Shown here piece by piece: positions 18,359 through 28,138 of a stretch of DNA of 64,000 bases. Both the position numbers and the translations under genes were made by a program. The stretch spans positions 62,001-126,000 of the forward strand of contig NZ_JAPDHW010000001.1 in assembly GCF_025971945.1 (NCBI RefSeq). The letters are read 5' to 3'. Source of the stretch: Chryseobacterium kimseyorum. Lineage in GTDB: Bacteria; Bacteroidota; Bacteroidia; Flavobacteriales; Weeksellaceae. Every line of letters begins with the position of its first letter. Position 1 is the first letter of the stretch. Below the pieces are notes generated by a model that saw only the letters and a list, made by a program, of their open reading frames with translations, ran no database searches and was not told the origin of the DNA.

Positions 18359-19189
18359 ATGACTGAAAAGAAATTGAAAATCCGCCAGCAGGCGTTTGCA
18401 CTGACTCTCTGTACCGTTGTATTTATGACGGTTTACAATGCAGCGACCTGGTATGCTTCTTCTTTAGATCAGTTGCCATCCTTCACTTTTGACTTCGAAA
18501 AATTTATCCCGTTTCTGCCTCTGTCGATCATTCCGTATATGGCAAGCGGATTTTTTTTCTGCATGGTATTTTTTTCATGTAGAGATAAATATCAGTTGAA
18601 AATTCTGACATGGAGAATGCTTTTTGTAATTATTACAGCAGGAATAATTTTCATTACAACTCCTTTACAATTTTCGTTTACAAAACCTGAAGTATCAAAT
18701 GATGTTTTAAATCTTCCTTTTTTATTTTTAAAAATATTTGACTCACCCTTCAACCAGTCTCCATCTCTGCATATTGCGTTTGCCTTTATCTTCTGGTCAG
18801 TGTTCAGAGATCTTACCAAATGGCGGATCTTTTTAATGATCAGTCTTATTCTGGTTGGAATATCTACATTGACTACTTATCAGCATCATGTCATTGATAT
18901 TTTAACGGGTGCCATTGTTGCTCACATCAGTTTTTTAATTATTCCTTACCGCAAAAATAAATTTGAGTATCGGAATTTCCAGTTCGCAAATTATTATTTT
19001 GTATCCGGGTGGATCCTAATCTCAGCCGGTCTGCTGACAGATCATTATCTTGGTAGTGAGGGATTCATATTTTTTCTTCCTGCAATTGCAACATTTATGA
19101 TTGGGTACTATTATCAGAACAATATTAAAATTTTATCTCCGTTCGTTTTTACTGTGAAACAGAATATTCGCCAGTTCCGAAAAAATTAG
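18359..19189 (+). CDS. PAP2 family phosphatase
   Basis: A 276-residue membrane protein with about seven hydrophobic segments. Two motifs of the PAP2 (type 2 phosphatidic acid phosphatase) active site are clear: QSPSLHIAFAFIFW near residue 138 and the histidine/aspartate pair in TTYQHHVIDILTG near residue 178. The usual first motif (KxxxxxxRP) is not obvious, as in inositolphosphotransferase-like members. The likely role is dephosphorylation or headgroup transfer on lipid phosphates at the membrane. Its last 120 bases occur again at 24221-24336, on the far side of the susCD locus. Confidence 0.8.
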   Translation: MTEKKLKIRQQAFALTLCTVVFMTVYNAATWYASSLDQLPSFTFDFEKFIPFLPLSIIPYMASGFFFCMVFFSCRDKYQLKILTWRMLFVIITAGIIFITTPLQFSFTKPEVSNDVLNLPFLFLKIFDSPFNQSPSLHIAFAFIFWSVFRDLTKWRIFLMISLILVGISTLTTYQHHVIDILTGAIVAHISFLIIPYRKNKFEYRNFQFANYYFVSGWILISAGLLTDHYLGSEGFIFFLPAIATFMIGYYYQNNIKILSPFVFTVKQNIRQFRKN

Positions 19190-19225
19190 TTGCAGAAAAT
19201 ATTTTGATGGTAACTCACGGAATAT
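19061..19225 (+). repeat. Direct repeat, left copy (PAP2 gene 3' end)
   Basis: The 3' end of the PAP2 gene and about 35 bases after its stop are repeated at 24221-24380 in the same orientation. In the roughly 100 bases before the stop there are only about four differences; similarity decays after the stop. The two copies bracket a 5-kb segment with the alcohol dehydrogenase and the susCD remnant. Confidence 0.75.
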
Positions 19226-19498
19226 TCGGTATCTGCAATTTTCAGCGACCGCTAACATATTTTAGTATCTCTGAAGGCTATAGTTAATACTTGTAAACTT
19301 CGTCATAAGCTTTATTTTGTTTCATTTTATTTAAACCAACAATATATTAGTTCTTCACAGATCAATAATAATGTTCAGAGAAGAATAATAGTAGAATGAT
19401 ACTGTCAGAACCGAGTTCTTGGTCTGAATATTGTGATGTCAAGATATCTGAAGAAATAGATTTCAGATTTAACACCAAATTACAAAATAGTAAACATT
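19190..19498. other. Intergenic region upstream of the alcohol dehydrogenase
   Basis: These 309 bases carry no frame I would call coding. An exact TAnnTTTG box is not visible; the first 35 bases belong to the repeat shared with 24337-24380. Confidence 0.45.
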
Positions 19499-20593
19499 AT
19501 GGAAAAAAGCATTGTGAATAAGGACAATCAATTCTGTGTGAAAGGTTTCGGTGCATCCGGAGATTTAATTAACGGGAAAAAACTAAAGGAGATGGACGTT
19601 GTTCGTGAGAAACCCAAATCCGATGAAGTGCTCATTGAAGTTCTTTATTGTGGAGTTTGTCACAGTGATATTCACCAGGTCAATAATGACTGGAAAAACA
19701 CACGATATCCTTGTGTACCCGGTCATGAAATTATCGGAAAAATAGTTGAAGCGGGGTCTGAAGTTTCAGATTTTAGAAAAGATCAGATTGTAGGAGTAGG
19801 ATGTATGATCGACAGCTGCCAAACCTGTGAATCGTGTAAAAATGGTGAAGAACAGCTTTGTTTGGGAGAATATGGTGCTACAATGACTTACAACGGGTAT
19901 TTTAATGATCCCGAATCTGATTATAATACATTTGGTGGCTATTCCAGTCATATTGTTGTCAATAAAGAATTTTTACTGACACTTCCTGAAAAACTTGAGC
20001 TGTCAAGTGCTGCGCCAATACTTTGTGCAGGGATTACCACGTACAGTCCGCTTAAAAATGCCGGCATTAAGGAAGGTTCTAAGGTTGCAATTGTAGGTAT
20101 CGGTGGTCTTGGCCACATGGGCGTACAGATTGCAAAAGCGATGGGTGCAGATGTTACTGCGATTACGACGAAGGAAGAAAAACGTGATGAAGCGCTGAAG
20201 TTGGGTGCTCATCAGGTTATTATTTCAAATGATAAAAAAGACATGGAAGCCCATGAGCTGGCTTTTGATTTTATTCTGATCACAATTCCGACCGCATTTG
20301 ATATTAATCTATATGTTCCTCTGTTAGCAGTTAAAGGTTCTTTAGTTACTGTCGGACTTTTGGGAGAGTATGATAAACCACTCAATAATATGGAGGTTGC
20401 CAAATTCAACAGATCGGTTGGAGGATCATTAATCGGAGGTATCAAAGAAACTCAGGAAGTTCTGGATTTCTGCGCAGAACATGGTATTGCGCCAGAAGTC
20501 GAAATGCTTAAAATTGAAGATATTAACGATGCTTTTGATCAGATAAAAAATGAAGATGTCCGTTTTCGCTATGTCATTGATATGGCCAAATAA
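19499..20593 (+). CDS. Zinc-dependent NAD(P) alcohol dehydrogenase (YahK-like)
   Basis: A 364-residue medium-chain dehydrogenase. The catalytic zinc ligand is in LYCGVCHSDIHQVNNDW, followed by VPGHEIIGKIVEAGSEV. The structural zinc cluster CQTCESCKNGEEQLC is complete. The Rossmann fold shows VAIVGIGGLGHMGVQIAKAM near residue 195. The overall pattern matches the YahK/cinnamyl-alcohol dehydrogenase group, which reduces aldehydes broadly, usually with NADPH. It is monocistronic, ends at the terminator at 20617-20646 and is convergent with the decayed phosphoesterase gene. Confidence 0.92.
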   Translation: MEKSIVNKDNQFCVKGFGASGDLINGKKLKEMDVVREKPKSDEVLIEVLYCGVCHSDIHQVNNDWKNTRYPCVPGHEIIGKIVEAGSEVSDFRKDQIVGVGCMIDSCQTCESCKNGEEQLCLGEYGATMTYNGYFNDPESDYNTFGGYSSHIVVNKEFLLTLPEKLELSSAAPILCAGITTYSPLKNAGIKEGSKVAIVGIGGLGHMGVQIAKAMGADVTAITTKEEKRDEALKLGAHQVIISNDKKDMEAHELAFDFILITIPTAFDINLYVPLLAVKGSLVTVGLLGEYDKPLNNMEVAKFNRSVGGSLIGGIKETQEVLDFCAEHGIAPEVEMLKIEDINDAFDQIKNEDVRFRYVIDMAK

Positions 20594-20616
20594 TTGACTT
20601 TTTTTAAAAAAATAAT

Positions 20617-20646
20617 AAAGTGCATATACTGAAATGTGCACTTTTT
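20617..20646 (+). terminator. Rho-independent terminator of the alcohol dehydrogenase gene
   Basis: Stem AAAGTGCA / TGCACTTT with a 12-base loop, followed by TTG and more T. Confidence 0.75.
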
Positions 20647-20791
20647 GTTTTTAAGTGGCCTGTAAAATTAATATTCCTGCTGATAAAGATCATTAGCAGA
20701 CGTAACCTTTGTTTTTTTAATAGCATTTAATGACATTGAATACATTCAAAATTTATTTTTTAAAAAATATTATTAAGTAACTTGAATAAAT

Positions 20792-20829
20792 AAAAAAGGA
20801 GACAGCTTATATAAAAGTGTCTCCTTCTT
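20792..20829 (-). terminator. Rho-independent terminator of the susCD locus
   Basis: Stem AAGGAGACA / TGTCTCCTT with a 13-base loop; the A run on its left is a T run for leftward transcription. It lies about 20 bases after the phosphoesterase stop at 20848. Confidence 0.8.
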
Positions 20830-20847
20830 TATGATTAGATCTTTATG

Positions 20848-21951
20848 TTATTCTGCAAGCTTAAAAACAAATTCGTTTCTCAGATCTTTTTTATAGGCAT
20901 ATTTTTGAGTGGTTGGTGAAACGCCGAAGAGAGGCGAATAGGTTTTTACTTTTACGGTTTTATGGTCAGGATAGAATTCTAAGATTCTTAACCATCCATC
21001 ACCACCGTTGCCATCACGGTGTCCGCCACCTTCACTCTGCATATCAAATAGCATCTGGTTCACATTTTTCCCATAACTGTTTTGGTCAACACGGAAACCT
21101 TCTCCTGAAATATGACCACTCAGTACCAGTTGAAGATTTTGAGATGGCTGTATGAGTTTTTGCCAAATCTGTTCTCCGTTATTTGATTCCGGAAGCTCAA
21201 TTGATTTTGACTTCTGTGGAATATTGTCAACAAGAAATGGCTCATACATAAACCATGAATTGGCCTTATCTGTTCTTTTATCTTTATTATTAAGAAATGC
21301 ATGCGTAATCAGAATTGACTGGTGATTTTTATATTGAGGCATTTCCAATACTTTTTTCGCCCATTCTAACGTTTTATTTCTCGGTGCAAATTCAAGGCTG
21401 AGAAATAAATAATCCTGCCCATTTAATCCTTTAAGTTCCAGAACTGAGTTTTCCATACTTGGTGCACCAGCGTCATTATAAAAGTTCTGTGCTAGATATT
21501 TCTGATTTAATTAATTAAAATTAGAAGGAAAAAACTCATTGTAGCGGGAAAACCTTCTGCCTTCTTCATTAATACTGAAATCATGGTTTCCAGTAGCAGC
21601 TACATACGGCACTTTTCCATTCAGTCTCCGGAGAATTGACTGCACAGACTTCCATTGGTCATCTGCACTCTGATCACCGTCGTAGCCCTGGTTCAGAATA
21701 TCGTTATGTTCCACTAAATCTCCAACCTGACAAACCATTTTAATGTTGAGGTTAGAAATATTATCCTCGATCCATCTTACCATCAGATCCAAAACAGGTT
21801 GGTTTCTGTTCCATTTTACGTAGTTTTGGGTGTCCGGGATGAGAATGACGCTCCAGGATTTTTCGTTATCTAATTTTTGAGTCTGAAATTTTTCCTGTGC
21901 GAAAACTATTGGAGACACCAGCAGCAGCAATATCGATATGTACTTTTTCAT
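20848..21951 (-). pseudogene. Secreted metallophosphoesterase with one in-frame stop
   Basis: One frame of 368 codons runs from the ATG at 21951 to the stop at 20848, broken only by a TAA at 21511-21513 (codon 147). The N-terminal part has a signal peptide (MKKYISILLLLVSPIVFAQ) and the calcineurin-like motifs LIPDTQNY, VCQVGDLVEHND and ATGNHDFS. After the TAA the same frame continues as LNQKYLAQNFYNDAGAP and on to DYLFLSLEFAPRNKTLEWA and LVLSGHISGEG, the last metal-binding histidine. The C-terminal half has an internal ATG at 21456, but alone it would lack most metal ligands. It follows susD by nine bases, so it was the third gene of the locus. Confidence 0.85.
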
Positions 21952-21960
21952 TATTTAGAA

Positions 21961-23694
21961 TTAATATCCGGGATTTTGTTTTAATAATGGGTTTGCATCC
22001 ATTTCAGATTGTGGAATTGGCCAGTATTCATCTTTATTAATAGTGTAAACAACCTATTGAGTTGAAAAAGATGCTGAAGCCTGCGAATGATTATAAATAG
22101 GGTTTGCACTTTCATCAAAACCGGTAACCACCGATTTGTTCCAGTTGTTTGCATTACGGTTCAAGTACAGATATCCATTCATTACATTATTGGCAATTCC
22201 CCAACGTCTGATATCGTACCATCTTAATCCGTCATTAGCCAATTCCACTTTTCTTTCATACCGAAGCGCTTTTCTCAGCTGAGCCTGTGACATTCCCGTT
22301 GGTAAAACAGGCATTTTAGCACGTGTTCTAATCTGATTAATCATATCATAAACAGAATTATCCAATTGGTTAGCTTCAATTTTTGCTTCTGCATAAATCA
22401 GCATTAGTTCTGATAATCTGAAGATCCCCACATTTAAATCTGAATTTCCACTTACTGATGTCGTATTAAAATCTGAAATATCAACTGTTTTTCTCCAGAG
22501 ATAACCACTGAAAGATCGGTAAGCATTGGTTGCATCAGCATTGTTAACTTGGGCCGGAGCTCCGGCCGTCCAATAGTTATTCACTTTTGTGAAAGAAGCG
22601 TGAGGCTCAAACTGATATCCCAAATATCTTGAATGAGGACGTACTGCATACATATCCAACCGTGGATCTCTGTTTTTGAAAGGATTTGCATTGTCATAAA
22701 GTGGGGAATCCAGAATGCTGAGGCCGTCGGTCATTTCATAAGAATCGATAAGATTTTGAGTAGGTCCCCAATAACAGACACCCTTACCTAAACGGGATGC
22801 TGCATAATACTGCTGATTATGAAGATACCCGGGAACATTCATATTGAATTCTGCCACCCAGATCCATTCTTTGCTCGTTGAAAATCCATTGTGTCCAAAA
22901 ATATTACTCGGATCAGGTTCTCCATCTGTATGGCTTTTACCTGTAAAATTGACTGATGCATTAAAAGGTGTCAAACTGTAAATACCTGCTGCAGCATCCA
23001 ATGCCTGTTTCGAGGTAACCGCTGCTGCTGTATATTGTTTCGAGTAAAGTTCAATTCTGGCTTTTAACATTAATGCGGCGATACGGGAGGCGCGCACATT
23101 TCCAAACTGCGATTGTGATACAGGAAGCTGAGGTGCAACAGCGCCAAGTTCTGCAATAATAAACTGCTGAATTTCTGCAATCGGAGTCCTTGCGACATTA
23201 GCATTGCTTAAAGTAACTGCTGATTTTATTAACGGAACGTCTCCATAAAGTTCGATAAGCTGAGAATAGGCATAAGCACGGACGAATCTCAATTCTGAAC
23301 CCAGTTCTGATTTTTGACTTGCGGTAAGTCCCGGTATTTCATCAATTTTATCGAGTACTGCGTGACATCTTGCAATGGTTTTATAATGAATTTCCCATGG
23401 CTTAATGGTTAATGCATTCGTTGTAGTGATAGAACTTGTGATGGGTGATGTATAATTGGTTCCCGGTCTTGCGTATCCTATATCTGTAATATTATCCATC
23501 ACGTGCCAGATTGGAGTGCTCGCAGCATCGATTGTACTTAAGTTTCTGTATGCAGCGAAAAGACCCATTTTTCCTTCCTCATACGATGCAGGGAAGCTAC
23601 CTGATGTTGGCCCGTTCAGCGGTTCCAGATCCATATCGGCACTTGAGCACGAAGTGAGTATGGCAAATAAATATATTTTTAAAAAGTTTTTCAT
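21961..23694 (-). pseudogene. SusD/RagB family lipoprotein with premature stop
   Basis: The product starts with a lipoprotein signal (MKNFLKIYLFAILTSCSSAD) and shows the SusD tetratricopeptide-like organisation: LRFVRAYAYSQLIELYGDVP near residue 125, LMLIYAEAKIEANQ, then LRKALRYERKVELANDGLRW and YDIRRWG near residue 490. A TAG at 22054-22056 ends it at residue 546, yet the same frame continues for 31 codons with EYWPIPQSEMDANP and ends QNPGY before TAA at 21961, exactly the conserved SusD C-terminus. SusD proteins capture glycans or other large nutrients at the cell surface with SusC. Loss of the C-terminus, plus the truncated susC, suggests decay, though the shortened protein may still be made. 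Confidence 0.85.
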
Positions 23695-23709
23695 TTTTTT
23701 TTTTTTTTA

Positions 23710-24225
23710 TTAAAATTTAACATCAATTCCAAAAGAAATTGTTTTTACCTGTGGATAATAATTTCCGCCTCCAAGCGCAACGCCGTCAGTACTTCCGAGA
23801 TTGTAATTGATCTCCGGATCATACCCTTCATAAAAATCAGTGAAAGTCAATAAATTTTGTCCGTTGAGGTAGAGGTAAATACTTTGCAGAAATGTATTTT
23901 CTGTAAAAGACTTGGGTATTTCATATCCAATCTGAAGATTTTTAAGACGCATATAAGCTGCACTTCTCATCCACTTGGTGGAGTTTTGCGTATTGTTTGT
24001 GGAAGTGAGCGAAACACGTGGGAATTCAGCATCGGTATTTTCAGGTGTCCAGTAATCAAGTTGCCAAGGTTTCACAGCACTGGAGTTGACTGCGGGAATC
24101 ACATAATGTGCATCCAGATAGCCGTCAACTTTTCCGACACCCTGTATCAAAGCTTATAACCTGAAGCCTTTATAATATAAACCCATATTAAAACCGTAAG
24201 TGTATCTTGGTAATAGGGGGTTCAT
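23710..24225 (-). pseudogene. C-terminal remnant of a SusC/RagA TonB-dependent receptor
   Basis: The frame from 24225 to 23710 encodes the last 171 residues of a SusC-type barrel: NPLLPRYTYGFNMGLYYKGF, QGVGKVDGYLDAHYVIP, then AAYMRLKNLQIGYEIPKSF and the terminal strand ISFGIDVKF. Family members are about 1000 residues, so more than 80 percent is gone. A TAA at 24154-24156 also interrupts the frame. Immediately upstream the sequence changes to the inverted fragment of the PAP2 gene. The remnant lies 15 bases before susD, the usual susC-susD order. Confidence 0.88.
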
Positions 24226-24336
24226 TTTTCTCTTCCTGCAATTGCAACATTTATGATTGGATACTATTATCAGAACCATATTAAAATTTTATCTCCGTTC
24301 GTTTTTAATGTGGAACAGAATATTCGCCAGTTATGA
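24221..24336 (+). pseudogene. 3' fragment of a PAP2 phosphatase gene (direct repeat, right copy)
   Basis: This segment encodes LPAIATFMIGYYYQNHIKIL and ends SPFVFNVEQNIRQL before TGA, nearly identical to the C-terminus of the PAP2 protein at 18359-19189. It has no 5' part. Weaker similarity continues to about 24380. It abuts the susC remnant in opposite orientation and is the right-hand copy of the repeat that brackets the 5-kb segment. Confidence 0.8.
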
Positions 24337-24470
24337 GAAAATGAAGCATAAAAAACATTTTAATAGGGAATAGAATTCTTAATTTCTGCAGTTGAAAACT
24401 TTGTAAAGCTGCTTTTGTTTGATAATCACAGTCATCATGAAAAATTTCTGTAAAATCATTGATCTGTAAG

Positions 24471-24508
24471 AAAAAAAAAAGTTCCGGCAGATCTTCTGCC
24501 GGAACTTT
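24471..24508 (-). terminator. Rho-independent terminator of the M4 protease gene
   Basis: Perfect stem AAAGTTCCGGCAGA / TCTGCCGGAACTTT with a three-base loop; the run of ten or more A on its left is the T run for the leftward gene. It lies about 20 bases after the stop at 24528. Confidence 0.9.
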
Positions 24509-24527
24509 ATCATATCACAAAGTAGGT

Positions 24528-26666
24528 CTACTTCACTATAATTTTCTTTGTCACACTTGTTCCTTCTCCACTGATTTTCACTAAATAAACACCTGCATCA
24601 ACGCCAGATAAAGTCACATTGTTCTTTCCTCTCTCAAGTTTTTGTTTTGTGCTTACCAGCTTACCTGAAAGATCATAGATTTCGTATTCCGCATTACCTT
24701 TCATTACATAATCTATTGTAAACTGACCGTTGGTAACAGGATTTGGGTAAGTCTTAATGTTTTCAGACTGGAAAAGACTACTTTCATTTACCGCAAGTGT
24801 CAGACAGTTTCCAACACCCACTGCACACCAGGCATTTTCTACCTGTTGCACTTCATTGGAACCAGCGCCATACAGTACAACAGCCGCCTGTTTTGACGCA
24901 TTGTAAACTGCAACGAAATTAGAATTATTGGTTAAATATCCACCTGTTAGGGTTTTGTAGGCAATTTTCTCAGCCTTCTGAATGGTAAGACCTGTTACGG
25001 TTTTGTTATTATGAGTTCCACCTGCAGACAAAAGGTAGAACCACTTGTTGGCAACGCCACTGTTGATGTGTACACCTCCGTTGTCTGGAGCGTTTGCTCC
25101 TGTTGGAGCCCAGTTTGCACCACCATAGATATTTGGTTGAGGAGCACCTCCATTTAAACTTGGTGGGCTGGTTTCCGGATTAGACATACTTCTTAGAAAG
25201 CCTGGCGCAAAATTTGTCAAACCTTCACCAATAGTCCAATTGGCTTGCGCTGGCGCAGAATAAAATTCTATTGATGTTCCTAGTATATCGGCAAAAGCTT
25301 CATTCAACGCTCCGGATTCACCTTGGTAAGTCAAACCACCTGTTCCGTTTGTGGTTACAACAAGGTGAGAATATTCGTGACCTCCTACATCAATTCCTAC
25401 GAATGGATTCAGAGACAGGGAAGTTCCCTGTCCATTACCGAATGCCATGGCATAGTAATTATTATTTCCACCTGCAAGCGTTATTGCAGTAGCATTGGCG
25501 CCATATCCTGCTGGCACACCTGTATTGATTGTACTGAAATCTACATTGTAGTAGCAGGCGATTGGAGTACCGTTTCCATCAAAATTATTACGGTTATGAA
25601 TATCAGAATAATAATCATTTGATTTCTGTATAGACCAGTGCACCTCTACGGCAGCTTTTGTACCATTGGCTGTATAATTAGGTATTGTATTACTATATTC
25701 TGCAATATAAGGTATAGCAGAAGATCCTGATCCTGTAGTTCTTACCACATATCCATCATTGGTAACTGCCCATCCTGTGGTGGTTCCCCAGTTAGTCGCA
25801 TCCATCGTCCATACTTTTCTTGCATTGTGCTTCAGTCTGTATTCGCCATTGTTTGAATCAACCACCACAGGCTGGTTTCCTTTATAATAGGTAGTGCTTG
25901 TTCCTGGAGTATCAATAAGTAACGAAAATTGACTTTTCTGAGGTACAAGATTTAAATTACAGTTATACGTATGAATTAGTTTATGACTGTCAATATTACC
26001 AATATGGTCGCTGTGAATAAGAGTATTGCTGTTAAATATTTGCTTGGTTATATTATCAATATAGTATATTTTGGAGAAAATAGGCTTTACTGAAGAATAT
26101 GCAGAAACCATCGTACTGTTATTAAGCTGTAATTTTCCTGAATCAATCTTTTTAGAAATGACGTTCTCAATAATAGAAAGTGTAAGGTTTTCAGAATCAG
26201 TTCTATTATCTGAAGCAATAATGTTTTTGAGTTCCTGAGATGAAACTGGATTGTGAATGAAAATTTGATCAATTTTCACAAATTCTCCGTTGACGAATAA
26301 AACTTTTCCATCTCTCTCATGCACTACAATAATATCGCTCTGCACTTTTATATCTTTGTAGAAATGCTGATAAATGGTTTTCTTTATTCCCAATTCATCT
26401 TTCCAGGTTTTTTCAACCTTAAAAGTATCATATTTACCTCCGCCAAGCCATTTTCCTAAAGAAGAAATCAGGGTTGATTCAGACAAACTGCTTTCCGAAA
26501 AATCAGAATAAAAAACGCCCAGGTCAGAAGTTTTCTGTATTGCCGGTAAATTTGGAGATGAGTGATTGGTATTTTCCTTATTATTTTGAGCAGATAAAGT
26601 TTCTGTGCTTACTGCCGCCAAAAATAAAACAGCCAATGCTTTTGAAATGATAAGTGTTTTTTTCAT
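24528..26666 (-). CDS. M4 (thermolysin-family) metalloprotease with T9SS sorting domain
   Basis: The 712-residue product has a signal peptide, then an FTP propeptide region (about residues 60-230). The catalytic domain carries the zinc motif HEYSH near residue 430 and the third ligand in GESGALNEAFADILG about 20 residues on. The active-site histidine of the family is visible in NGGVHINSGVANKWFYLL. The last 75 residues form a type A T9SS domain: KTYPNPVTNGQFTID, YEIYDLSGKLV and VYLVKISGEGTSVTKKIIVK. It should be exported by Sec, moved over the outer membrane by T9SS and used for extracellular protein digestion. Single gene with its own terminator. Confidence 0.95.
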   Translation of the reverse strand: MKKTLIISKALAVLFLAAVSTETLSAQNNKENTNHSSPNLPAIQKTSDLGVFYSDFSESSLSESTLISSLGKWLGGGKYDTFKVEKTWKDELGIKKTIYQHFYKDIKVQSDIIVVHERDGKVLFVNGEFVKIDQIFIHNPVSSQELKNIIASDNRTDSENLTLSIIENVISKKIDSGKLQLNNSTMVSAYSSVKPIFSKIYYIDNITKQIFNSNTLIHSDHIGNIDSHKLIHTYNCNLNLVPQKSQFSLLIDTPGTSTTYYKGNQPVVVDSNNGEYRLKHNARKVWTMDATNWGTTTGWAVTNDGYVVRTTGSGSSAIPYIAEYSNTIPNYTANGTKAAVEVHWSIQKSNDYYSDIHNRNNFDGNGTPIACYYNVDFSTINTGVPAGYGANATAITLAGGNNNYYAMAFGNGQGTSLSLNPFVGIDVGGHEYSHLVVTTNGTGGLTYQGESGALNEAFADILGTSIEFYSAPAQANWTIGEGLTNFAPGFLRSMSNPETSPPSLNGGAPQPNIYGGANWAPTGANAPDNGGVHINSGVANKWFYLLSAGGTHNNKTVTGLTIQKAEKIAYKTLTGGYLTNNSNFVAVYNASKQAAVVLYGAGSNEVQQVENAWCAVGVGNCLTLAVNESSLFQSENIKTYPNPVTNGQFTIDYVMKGNAEYEIYDLSGKLVSTKQKLERGKNNVTLSGVDAGVYLVKISGEGTSVTKKIIVK

Positions 26667-26824
26667 AGATATTTTGATTTATTTTCTACAGTTAGTATTA
26701 AATATTCAAAAATGTTACATCTTTTATTGAAATATATTTAAAATAAATCTATTTATGTAGTCAAATGGTTTGTACTATCTATGTATTTAACTACTGATTA
26801 TAATTATAATCAGTTATCACACGT

Positions 26825-27628
26825 TTATTCAAGAACTTTTAATAAAAGATGTTTGTCAATATAATCCAGTTTTATTCCGATGACAACAGCAATCACGATC
26901 ACCAAGCACAAAGCTACAGTTAGCAGAATATAAGATGAGATAAACCATAGAATTGTATTTAAAATATGCCCTTTGAGCCCAAATTTCGATTTTAAATATA
27001 ATTGTGATCTCTCAAACCAAGACTTCTTTTCACTAGCATAAGATTGTACTGCAATACCGTTGAGTTCATCTATTACCGAAACAAGTTCAGAAATATGTCT
27101 TCCGTACATATAGTGTATCCAAAATCGAATCATGATAAAAACAACAAGAACTGAAAGCAAAAAACTGAAACCAAAAACAGTGATGTAATATACATTGTCC
27201 AAATGAAAATTAACATTGATAAGGCTGATTAAAAATGCTAAAGGAATATAGGAGATATAGTAAGAAATATAAATTTCCTTACTTACCAGAAGTTGGGTTT
27301 TCATATTGAAAAGATCATAATTGGTATTGATTCCCGTGGTTCTCAACATTCTGTAAAGCTTGATAAAGCGGGTGTAAAAATAAGTCATGAAACCTATGGT
27401 CAAAAAAACCTCAAAAGCAGCAATCCTTGTAATATTAACGTTGGTATTGTCGAAAGGAAAACCATACAAGAGGCTTGGTAAGGTGATGATTAAAAGCCAG
27501 AATTCGGTCTTCATGTTAATTCTGATCATTTCCAGAGGAGAAAAAATTTCATCCTGCTTTTCCAGAGGAACTTCTGGAAGAGCTTCCTGATCTTTATTCC
27601 AAAATTCCTTTAAATTATCTATTTCCAT
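26825..27628 (-). CDS. Membrane protein, probable partner of the ECF sigma factor
   Basis: A 267-residue protein with a soluble N-terminal 40 residues (opening MEIDNLKEFWNKDQE) and about five membrane segments (near 43-60, 68-90, 115-135, 145-172 and 220-252). It lies 12 bases downstream of a sigma factor gene on the same strand. Membrane proteins in this position are often anti-sigma factors, and the N-terminal LKEFWNK segment recalls those of Bacteroidota, but no known anti-sigma domain is recognisable. Function as the sigma antagonist is inference from position. Confidence 0.65.
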   Translation of the reverse strand: MEIDNLKEFWNKDQEALPEVPLEKQDEIFSPLEMIRINMKTEFWLLIITLPSLLYGFPFDNTNVNITRIAAFEVFLTIGFMTYFYTRFIKLYRMLRTTGINTNYDLFNMKTQLLVSKEIYISYYISYIPLAFLISLINVNFHLDNVYYITVFGFSFLLSVLVVFIMIRFWIHYMYGRHISELVSVIDELNGIAVQSYASEKKSWFERSQLYLKSKFGLKGHILNTILWFISSYILLTVALCLVIVIAVVIGIKLDYIDKHLLLKVLE

Positions 27629-27640
27629 ATTTTTCTGTTT

Positions 27641-28138
27641 TTATTTTTTCTTCGCTATTAAATTTTTTAATTTGGCTTTTGCCCGGTTCAGCTTTACGCG
27701 TGCGTTGACCTCAGAAACTCCCAACTGCTCAGCAATCTGTTTACCACTGTAGTCTTCAAGAAAATAGAAAATCAAAGCCTTATCAACGACAGAAAGCTGA
27801 TGAATGGCGTCATACATCAGCTTTATATTGCGGTCATCCTCATCACTGTACTGATCCTGCTGAATCAGAATGTTTTCAAAACTTTGATTATTAATAAAAC
27901 TTCGCTTTTTTTTACTTTTCAAAAAAAGAATAGCCGTGTTGAGTGCAGTACGGTAGAGCCAGGTTGCGAAATCACTTTTGCCCTGAAAGTCAGCATAGGA
28001 CTTCCAGGTCTGGTAGATAATTTCCTGATAAAGATCTTTCTGATCATCAAAATTATCCATATACATTTTGGAGATCTTAAAAATAACCCCCTTATGTTTA
28101 TCGATTTTTTCGAGATACTCTCTTTCTTTCCCCGTCAT
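27641..28138 (-). CDS. ECF RNA polymerase sigma factor
   Basis: A 165-residue sigma-70 family protein of ECF size. Region 2 is seen in FDDQKDLYQEIIYQTWKSYA followed by FATWLYRTALNTAILFLKSK; region 4 in ALIFYFLEDYSGKQIAEQLG and VSEVNARVKLNRAKAKLKNL. It should direct RNA polymerase to a small set of promoters when released from a partner, probably the membrane protein encoded directly downstream. The signal and regulon are not visible; the M4 protease gene further downstream on the same strand has a 150-base gap and need not be part of it. Confidence 0.93.
   Translation of the reverse strand: MTGKEREYLEKIDKHKGVIFKISKMYMDNFDDQKDLYQEIIYQTWKSYADFQGKSDFATWLYRTALNTAILFLKSKKKRSFINNQSFENILIQQDQYSDEDDRNIKLMYDAIHQLSVVDKALIFYFLEDYSGKQIAEQLGVSEVNARVKLNRAKAKLKNLIAKKK

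Noticed and set aside
21456..21951. Metallophosphoesterase as two separate genes (20848-21456 and 21511-21951)
   Set aside because: The frame is the same on both sides of the TAA and the residues between (LNQKYLAQNFYNDAGAP) fit the family, so it is one gene with one nonsense codon.
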